A DNA stretch of 28,668 bases from Bacillota bacterium. Lineage in GTDB: Bacteria; Bacillota; UBA4882; UBA8346. The stretch's first letter is position 1. Each line of letters opens with the position of its first letter. The notes under the pieces are model-generated. The model saw only the letters and a list, made by a program, of their open reading frames with translations. It ran no database searches and was not told the origin of the DNA. Position numbers and translations under genes: made by a program. The stretch spans positions 1-28,668 of the forward strand of contig JAEYGI010000059.1 of assembly GCA_023402395.1 (NCBI GenBank). The letters are read 5' to 3'. Shown one piece after another: positions 23,378-28,668 of the stretch.

Positions 23378-24214
23378 TCAAATAAAGTAAACGGTCTCAT
23401 TCATTTCGTGGTTAACTAAAACGGCGGTCCGGCGCGGCAGGGATTCGTTTCGCAGCTCATTCCCCAAGCCCAGCAGCGAGTTCAGGGCTTGCCACATCCC
23501 GGCAAACTCCGCGTTCTCGGGAGAGCGGGGCCGGGGCATCGGATTCGGCAGAATCGTTTTCACTCGGCCCGGATTGCCCTCAAAAACAATGATTTCGTCA
23601 CCGAGCAAGATGGCTTCCTCAATGCTATGGGTGACGAATAGAATGCTGATCCCCGTTTTGTCCCGGATTTCAATCAATTCTTCCTGGAGCAGATGCCGGG
23701 TAAAGGCATCCAGGCTGCCGAACGGTTCATCCATCAGCAAGATTTTCGGCCGGACCGCCAACGCCCGGGCGATTGCCACCCGTTGTTTCATCCCGCCTGA
23801 TAATTGATGCGGGAAGAAATCTTCGTAGCCGCCCAACCCGACCAGATTCAGGTACTGGCGGGCGGCGGCTTCGGCTTCGGACTTGCCAAAGGCGGTTTTG
23901 GTTACTTTCAGGGCGTACGCGATATTTTTGATCACCGTCAACCATGGGAACAGTTGATCGAAGCTTTGAAAGACCACCATCCGGTCCTTGCTAGGTCTTA
24001 AAACCGGCTGGCCTCCCCAGGAAATAACGCCGGCCGAAGGCGGCTCGAACCCGGCGATGCACCGCAGCAAGGTGGATTTGCCGCAGCCCGAGGGGCCGAC
24101 AATGGTCACCAGGCGGCCCGTGGCGACTCGGAAATCCACTCCTTCAAAAGCGGTGATTTCGCGGTGATTGACCTGAAACCGTTTGGTGAGCCGGCTTACC
24201 ACCAGATCTTCCAC
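23378..24214 (-). CDS. NrtD/SsuB/TauB-type ABC transporter ATPase
   Basis: A 278-residue ATP-binding subunit. Walker A is GPSGCGKSTLL (about 40-50), the Q-loop is in MVVFQSFDQLFPWLTV, the signature is LSGGMKQRVAIARALAV, and Walker B is ILLMDEPFGSLDAFTR with the H-loop in FVTHSIEEAILLGD. The combination Q-x-x-x-L-F-P-W-x-T-V and DEPFGSLDA-x-T is typical of the nitrate/sulfonate/taurine importer family. GTG 24214 follows AAGGAGA at 8 nt. It is the last gene of a three-gene minus-strand operon (binding protein, permease, ATPase) and faces the end of paralog B across 27 bases. Substrate is not determinable from the sequence. Confidence 0.9.
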   Translation of the reverse strand: MEDLVVSRLTKRFQVNHREITAFEGVDFRVATGRLVTIVGPSGCGKSTLLRCIAGFEPPSAGVISWGGQPVLRPSKDRMVVFQSFDQLFPWLTVIKNIAYALKVTKTAFGKSEAEAAARQYLNLVGLGGYEDFFPHQLSGGMKQRVAIARALAVRPKILLMDEPFGSLDAFTRHLLQEELIEIRDKTGISILFVTHSIEEAILLGDEIIVFEGNPGRVKTILPNPMPRPRSPENAEFAGMWQALNSLLGLGNELRNESLPRRTAVLVNHEMNETVYFI

Positions 24215-24241
24215 GTTTGCTTTCTCCTTCCGGCTTCTGTT

Positions 24242-25039
24242 TCACGCGCCGGCGGTCATGCCCCAGCGGCGTACGGTGCGGCTTTCCGCCAATTCAAAGC
24301 CGATCCTTTCGACGACTAGCCCGATAAGGACAATGACAATCATTCCGGCAAAAACGTCGGCAATCTCCATAAAGAAGCGTTTTTTATAAATGAACCAGCC
24401 CAGCCCGCCTTCGCCGCCGCCGGCGCCGAAGACCATCTCGGCGGCGACCGCGGCCTGCCAGGCGCGGGCCCAGGCGATCCGCAACCCGCTTAAAATATGG
24501 GGAAAGGCTCCGGGCAGCAGAATCGACCAGACCAGTTTCAACCGGCACAGGCCCAGGTTCCGGCCCACCTCGATCTGGGTGGCGGGGATCGAGCGCAATC
24601 CGATATTAAGGTTGGCAACCATCGGCCAGACCGCTGAGATCAGGATTACGGCGACAATGGATTGCGCCCCGGTCCCCAACCAGAGGATGATTACCGGTAA
24701 GATCGCGATCCCGGGTAACGGGTGCATGATCGCCATCAGCACTTGCACCCAGTCGGAGACCAGCGGGATACTGGCGGAGAGGGCGGTGATCAGGAACGCC
24801 AGTACGATGGCGATTCCTAGCCCCACCCCGATCAGACCCAATGAAAAGACGGTCCGGTGCAGCAGTTCCCCGTTCAGCGTCTGGGTGATTAACCCGCTCA
24901 CTACGCTGCTGAATGAGGGAAACAACAACGCGGGCAAGTATCCGGAGCGCGACAGCAATTCCCAGATAGCCAACAGCGCGATTAAAAACAGCATCTGGCG
25001 GAAGGTCTTGGTATGAACCGGATTGGGCAACGCCGGCAT
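24242..25039 (-). CDS. NrtB/SsuC/TauC-type ABC transporter permease
   Basis: A 265-residue permease of the BPD_transp_1 superfamily with about six membrane helices. After LIALLAIWELLSRSGYLPALLFPS comes an internal helix set, including MAIMHPLPGIAILPVIILWLG, with the cytoplasmic coupling loop region ATQIEVGRNLGLCRLKLVWSI. The end has GVFAGM-like helices (IADVFAGMIVIVLIGLVVERI). ATG 25039 follows TGGGAGC. It is 15 bases from the binding-protein gene and 27 from the ATPase gene, in one operon. Confidence 0.9.
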   Translation of the reverse strand: MPALPNPVHTKTFRQMLFLIALLAIWELLSRSGYLPALLFPSFSSVVSGLITQTLNGELLHRTVFSLGLIGVGLGIAIVLAFLITALSASIPLVSDWVQVLMAIMHPLPGIAILPVIILWLGTGAQSIVAVILISAVWPMVANLNIGLRSIPATQIEVGRNLGLCRLKLVWSILLPGAFPHILSGLRIAWARAWQAAVAAEMVFGAGGGEGGLGWFIYKKRFFMEIADVFAGMIVIVLIGLVVERIGFELAESRTVRRWGMTAGA

Positions 25040-25054
25040 GGACTTAAGCTCCCA

Positions 25055-26020
25055 TCATTTGGTTTTGACATTTTCCCAGACAACCTCGGACAGATTGGCG
25101 GGGGTCTTTTTAATGTAGCCGACCTGCTTCATGAAATCGGCGAATCCGGTCAGGCCATAGGCGGTCGTGGTATAATTCATCCCCGGCCACGACAGGTAGC
25201 GATAGGTTTTCTCCGGAGTCAGCTTGAATTCGGGAGCGAGCAGGGAGGCAGCTTTCTTCATATTCTGGTTGATCCAGGCCATTGAGTCTTCAATGGTTTG
25301 CACGAAGGCGCGATAGTGGACTGGACGTTCGTTATGGAACCGGGCGGTGGCCACTCCGACATTAAAACTGAACGGTTCGCCGAACGCTTTCAGATCGTCG
25401 GTGACCAGGCCGAATCCAGGTTGCTCCAATTCTTCGAAGAGATAGGGCGGCGTGGTGAAATGAGCGGTGATTCCTTTCTTCGAAATCAGCGCGGCGGCCG
25501 CGTCCGGATGCGGTAGGGCCACCAGATATTGATCCAGGGCGCCGGCCGAGCCCAATTCCTTCTTGGCGGCCATTGCCAGCAAAATATGCTGGACGCTTCC
25601 GGGGGAGGGAACCGCGATCTTGTCGCCGGGTTTAAAATCTTTTACGTTTTTAATCCGGGGGTCGTTGGTGACCAGCCCCACCGGCACCACCACAAACCCC
25701 ATGGCTACCTTCCAGGCGCAGCCCTTATCCCATCCGATCAAAAAAGGCGGAATTCCCATAAACCCAACATCGGCCTCGCCGGAGATCAGCGCTTCGCGCA
25801 CCGCGGCGCCGGAGCCGTACTCCCTCCAGACCGGCTTGACTCCGTGTTTCTCAAAAAGCTTCAGTTTTTCGGCCACCATCAGCGGCGCATATACCAGGCC
25901 GAACTGTCCGGCGATCTTCAACTCCGGCAGCTCGGCGGCCAAAGCCGTCGTGGCAACGGCCGGATGAATTGTCAACCCCAACCAGGCAAATAACGCGAGC
26001 AGAATCGCAAAACGAGCCAA
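25055..26020 (-). CDS. NMT1/SsuA-type ABC substrate-binding protein
   Basis: A 321-residue periplasmic binding protein of the nitrate/sulfonate/thiamine-precursor (NMT1/SsuA) class. It has a signal peptide (ARFAILLALFAWLGL, cleavage predicted near ALAAE), LPELKIAGQFGLVYAPLMVA at the start of the mature domain, and the class-typical EYGSGAAVREALISGEADVGF. Other family-like strings are DPRIKNVKDFKPGDKIAVPS and GITAHFTTPPY. The frame is open further upstream (to 26056), but TTG 26020 lies 6 nt after a perfect AAGGAGGG and begins exactly at the signal peptide, so it is chosen. Ligand is unknown; candidates include sulfonates, nitrate-like anions and pyrimidines. No lipobox is seen. Confidence 0.9.
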   Translation of the reverse strand: MARFAILLALFAWLGLTIHPAVATTALAAELPELKIAGQFGLVYAPLMVAEKLKLFEKHGVKPVWREYGSGAAVREALISGEADVGFMGIPPFLIGWDKGCAWKVAMGFVVVPVGLVTNDPRIKNVKDFKPGDKIAVPSPGSVQHILLAMAAKKELGSAGALDQYLVALPHPDAAAALISKKGITAHFTTPPYLFEELEQPGFGLVTDDLKAFGEPFSFNVGVATARFHNERPVHYRAFVQTIEDSMAWINQNMKKAASLLAPEFKLTPEKTYRYLSWPGMNYTTTAYGLTGFADFMKQVGYIKKTPANLSEVVWENVKTK

Positions 26021-26337
26021 GTCAAACCCTCCTTCGCTTTGGGACATTCGCCCCACGATTCGATCATATGAAAAGGACGGAGGGGGTGTTACGCTGCCCG
26101 CCTAATTATTTCAATTCCTATCGGGATGGATGATTAGCCGGTTAACCGAAATAGAAACGCAACGAGCTCGTGTTACATTGTATACCCGGTAATGAGGAAG
26201 TATGCTCTAAAACGGGTTTTTCCGGCCGGCCGATATCCCGGATCCGGTTAAATCCTTTCTTGAGTCAGTGAAGTATATAAAAAACCGCCGGACGCGTCTA
26301 TGGCGGTTTTTTGAAGTTTATCTATCTGGATTGAAAA
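26021..26337. other. Gene-free region upstream of the ABC importer
   Basis: No gene is seen in these 317 bases. They hold the terminator of the M20/S66 operon at 26281-26312 and a weak minus-strand promoter candidate (TTGAAA, complement of 26109-26114; 17-nt spacer; TAACAC, complement of 26086-26091). A perfect 10-nt palindrome, CGGTTAACCG, lies near 26140. Confidence 0.5.
26281..26312 (-). terminator. Intrinsic terminator of the M20/S66 operon
   Basis: AAAACCGCC (26281-26289) pairs with GGCGGTTTT (26302-26310). T-runs follow the stem on both strands, so it can work in both directions. It lies 25 bases beyond the M20 stop codon. Confidence 0.88.
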
Positions 26338-27525
26338 TTATCCTTTTTCCAACAAGGTCAGGGTATTGATTACCTGCAGCCAGATCCCGGTTCGCAGGCA
26401 GGTCTCGTCAATGCGGAACCCGGGATGATGGCCCGGCGCGGTGATTCCTTGCGCCCGGTTACCGCAACCGAGGTAATAAAAAGCGCCGGGCGCGGCCTGG
26501 CAAAAATAAGAGAAATCCTCCACGCCCATGGAAGGATGTTCCTTATCCAACACGTTCACCACGCCCAGCAGCGCCTTGGCGTTGGCCTCGACAACCCGCG
26601 TCACTTCGTCATGATTGATGGTCGGCGGATAGCCTTCCTCGAACCGGACGGTTCCGCTGCCCCCCATCGCCTGACAGAGGTTGGCGACCAGCGCCGCAAC
26701 CCGTTCCTTCATTAAGCGCCGGGTTTGGGGATCCAGGGTGCGGATGGTTCCGGTCAGGCTGACCTCGTCGGCGATCACGTTTTCCTTGACGCCGCCCCGG
26801 ATGGTCCCGAAGGTAAGCACCCCCGAGTCCAGTGGCGAGAGGTTGCGGGAGACGATGGTCTGGAGCGCGGTGATCAGTTGCGCGGCAATGACAATGGCGT
26901 CGACGCTTTCCTCCGGATAGGCCGCGTGGGAGGAACGCCCCTGGACCGAAAGCTTGACGATGTCGCTGGCCGCGGTGATCTTGCCGTAGCGGATCAGCAC
27001 TTGTCCGGCTTCGGCGTACGGGGTAACATGAAGGCCGAGGACATAATCGACGTTGGGGTCTTTCATGCAGCCGGCCTCGATCATCGGCTTGGCCCCGCCG
27101 TCGGTCTCTTCAGCGGGTTGGAAGAAGAGCTTGACGGTTCCGGCCAAGCGCTCCTTCATGTCATTCAGCACCCGGGCCGCGCCGATCAAAATGGCGGTAT
27201 GAGCGTCATGGCCGCAGGCGTGCATCTTGCCGGGGTGAAGCGAGGCATATTCCAGGTCGGTGGCTTCCTGGATCGGTAGGCCGTCCATATCGGCCCGCAG
27301 GGCGACGGTTTTTCCGGGCCGGCCGCCCCCGATGAGGCCTACGATTCCCGTACCGGCCATCCTTTGAAACGGAATGGCCATTTCCCGGAGGAGCCCGGCG
27401 ATGCGTTCCGAGGTCCAGTGCTCCTCGGTACCCAACTCGGGATGACGGTGCAAGTCGCGGCGGATGGCCACCACCCAGTCTTCAAGTTCAATAATTCGCT
27501 TCCAAATCAATTCGGAATCGTTCAT
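26338..27525 (-). CDS. M20 family amidohydrolase (hippurate/N-acyl-amino-acid hydrolase type)
   Basis: A 395-residue di-zinc amidohydrolase, M20D subfamily, that cleaves N-acyl or amide bonds of amino-acid derivatives in the cytoplasm. Motifs are RRDLHRHPELG near residue 25, ALRADMDGLPIQE, the metal-binding MHACGHDAHTAIL, LFFQPAEETDGGAKPMIEAG with its catalytic Glu pair, and the lid-domain GRSSHAAYPEES. The C-terminal metal ligand lies in APGHHPGFRIDE. ATG 27525 is preferred; TTG 27534 lies directly against the GGGAGG site. It is 39 bases downstream of the S66 peptidase gene and is co-transcribed with it. Substrate specificity is not readable; indole-3-acetyl-amino-acid, hippurate and N-acetyl-diaminopimelate hydrolases all share these motifs. 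Confidence 0.9.
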   Translation of the reverse strand: MNDSELIWKRIIELEDWVVAIRRDLHRHPELGTEEHWTSERIAGLLREMAIPFQRMAGTGIVGLIGGGRPGKTVALRADMDGLPIQEATDLEYASLHPGKMHACGHDAHTAILIGAARVLNDMKERLAGTVKLFFQPAEETDGGAKPMIEAGCMKDPNVDYVLGLHVTPYAEAGQVLIRYGKITAASDIVKLSVQGRSSHAAYPEESVDAIVIAAQLITALQTIVSRNLSPLDSGVLTFGTIRGGVKENVIADEVSLTGTIRTLDPQTRRLMKERVAALVANLCQAMGGSGTVRFEEGYPPTINHDEVTRVVEANAKALLGVVNVLDKEHPSMGVEDFSYFCQAAPGAFYYLGCGNRAQGITAPGHHPGFRIDETCLRTGIWLQVINTLTLLEKG

Positions 27526-27564
27526 ATCCTTCAACCTCCCGACGGGGTTGGTTCGTTTGTTTTG

Positions 27565-28491
27565 CTATTCGACGACGTTCTCCAGTACTTCAATGGTCAA
27601 CCGGCAGGCGTCGATCCGGACCATGGCGCCCAGCGGCAGCGTAATCAGAGGCCGGCAATGGCCGCTCCCCAGATTAGCGATTACCGGAATTCCCAGGCTT
27701 CCCAGGCGATCGCTGAAGAGATCGTCCAGCGACATGTCCTCCGGGTCGGAAGGGTTGCAATCCTTGAAATTCCCCAAAATGATTCCGGCAACTTGATTCA
27801 ACTGGCCGGAGAGGAGCAGTTGGGTAAGAGCCCGGTCGATCCGGTAGGTGGCTTCCTTGATCTCTTCGATAAACAGGATCTTTCCTTGGAGATCCGGTTC
27901 ATACGTAGTTCCAAGCAGCGACATCAGCGAGATCAGATTGCCTCCGATCAGCCTGCCGCAGGCGATTCCACCGGAGAGCGCCTGAAGGGGCTGGCCCGAT
28001 GGGTTGAATATCGGATAGGGTTGGTAACCCCGGTTAATGGACTGCTCAAACCAATGGAGGGTTTCCGGGTCCGGATCGCAAGCTAGGGTGGACGCGAGCA
28101 TCGGGCCGTGAAAGGTGATCAACCCGCAGCGTTGATTCAAGGCAACATGCAGCACGGTGATATCGCTATACCCGACAAATGGCTTGGGATGGGCGGTGAT
28201 GAGATCCCAGTCGAGCAGATCCAGCAAGCGCAGCGAACCGTACCCGCCGCGCAGGCAGATGATGGCCTGGATGTCCGGGTCCTCAAAAAAACGGTGGACA
28301 TCGCCGGCGCGCTCCGGATCCGATCCGGCATACGAATGCCAGCGGCTTTGGCAGCTTTCACCGAGCCGGACCGCGTACCCCATGGCCTCCAGCCGTTGGA
28401 TCCCCGTGGCGGTCGTATCGGGATCGGTAAATCCGGCGGGCGCGACCACGCCGATGGTATCTCCCGGAAGGAGCCGTTTCCCCCGCTTCAT
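27565..28491 (-). CDS. S66 family LD-carboxypeptidase-type serine peptidase
   Basis: A 308-residue S66 peptidase (LdcA/MccF fold). The N-terminal part reads RLLPGDTIGVVAPAG, and the nucleophilic Ser109 is in FVGYSDIT. Glu210 (or 209) is in ILFIEEIKEATYRIDR and His278 in ANLGSGHCRP, giving a complete Ser-Glu-His triad. Spacing and length match LD-carboxypeptidase from Pseudomonas. Such enzymes trim muropeptides (L-Lys/mDAP-D-Ala bonds) in the cytoplasm, while MccF relatives inactivate peptide-nucleotide antibiotics. The M20 partner gene downstream would fit recycling of wall or other peptides. ATG 28491 follows AAGGAGG. The heptamer array begins 54 bases upstream. Confidence 0.9.
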   Translation of the reverse strand: MKRGKRLLPGDTIGVVAPAGFTDPDTTATGIQRLEAMGYAVRLGESCQSRWHSYAGSDPERAGDVHRFFEDPDIQAIICLRGGYGSLRLLDLLDWDLITAHPKPFVGYSDITVLHVALNQRCGLITFHGPMLASTLACDPDPETLHWFEQSINRGYQPYPIFNPSGQPLQALSGGIACGRLIGGNLISLMSLLGTTYEPDLQGKILFIEEIKEATYRIDRALTQLLLSGQLNQVAGIILGNFKDCNPSDPEDMSLDDLFSDRLGSLGIPVIANLGSGHCRPLITLPLGAMVRIDACRLTIEVLENVVE

Positions 28492-28544
28492 GACATACCT
28501 CCTTCAGCCAATCATCCATTAATACTCATCAACCGTGAATCAAG

Positions 28545-28668
28545 AACCAATAACCAATAACCAATAACCAATAACCAATAACCAATAACCAATAACCAAT
28601 AACCAATAACCAATAACCAATAACCAATAACCAATAACCAATAACCAATAACCAATAACCAATAACCA
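28545..28668. repeat. Perfect heptanucleotide tandem array (AACCAAT)n
   Basis: About 17.7 exact copies of the 7-nt unit AACCAAT run to the end of the window without a single mismatch, so the array continues beyond it or the sequence breaks there. The opposite strand reads (ATTGGTT)n. Seven is not a multiple of three, and all frames meet TAA or equivalent stops, so it is non-coding on the plus strand. It lies upstream of the minus-strand S66 gene. Short heptamer arrays of a similar kind (STRR) are known from cyanobacteria. Confidence 0.95.

Noticed and set aside
24390..25016. A 208-codon plus-strand ORF opposite the ABC permease
   Set aside because: Pro/Ser/Arg-rich antisense shadow of a clear membrane permease gene.
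28545..28668. A telomere-like or replication-origin iteron array
   Set aside because: Iterons are usually longer (about 17-22 nt) and accompanied by an initiator gene; no rep gene or DnaA-box cluster is seen.

Overview
The window looks like the chromosome of an anaerobic, double-membraned (diderm) member of the Bacillota. This is inferred from three things. It carries an outer-membrane TonB-dependent receptor with its own TonB-ExbB-ExbD. It has strong Firmicutes-style ribosome binding sites (AAGGAGG type), T-tract terminators and YibE/F proteins. Its genes are GC-rich and frequently start with GTG or TTG. A Limnochordia/Hydrogenispora-like lineage would fit, but the sequence alone does not prove it.

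Layout. Positions 1-2817 hold the end of a sugar ABC permease, a small leader-like ORF, an IlvD/Edd-family dehydratase and a DapA-superfamily aldolase: probably a sugar-acid catabolic operon. Positions 2842-3346 are a gene-free array of 21-nt units with dyad-symmetric cores. Positions 3497-4729 encode a YibE/F membrane protein. Positions 4757-12877 are a complete vitamin B12 acquisition locus. A promoter and cobalamin riboswitch with terminator precede btuF-btuC-btuD (inner-membrane ABC importer). A second cobalamin riboswitch with terminator precedes btuB-tonB-exbB-exbD-cbiZ (outer-membrane receptor, energising complex, cobinamide salvage amidohydrolase). A second YibE/F gene lies on the opposite strand (12919-14001), so two YibE/F paralogs bracket the B12 locus.

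After an AT-rich, hairpin-containing 640-base gap comes an orphan feoA (14643-14888). It is followed by a second 21-nt array (about 14942-15441) that shares no consensus sequence with the first but has the same period and a palindrome-plus-spacer design. Next are a small conserved protein, an acyl-ACP thioesterase, a ferredoxin-nitroreductase fusion and an AlkZ-related winged-helix protein. Two overlapping genes (18987-23350) then encode tandem paralogous membrane proteins with an apparently catalytically dead alkaline-phosphatase-like ectodomain and a shared, strongly conserved membrane motif.

The right end is on the minus strand: an NrtABC/SsuABC-type ABC importer (26020 to 23378), and an M20 amidohydrolase plus S66 LD-carboxypeptidase-type peptidase (28491 to 26338) ending in a clear terminator. 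The window ends inside a perfect 7-nt tandem array (AACCAAT)n, of which a two-copy seed also occurs at 16284.

The most unusual material is the pair of 21-nt arrays, followed by the tandem pseudo-phosphatase membrane proteins. The B12 locus is the best-explained system: its genes cover uptake across both membranes, energy supply, salvage and feedback control.
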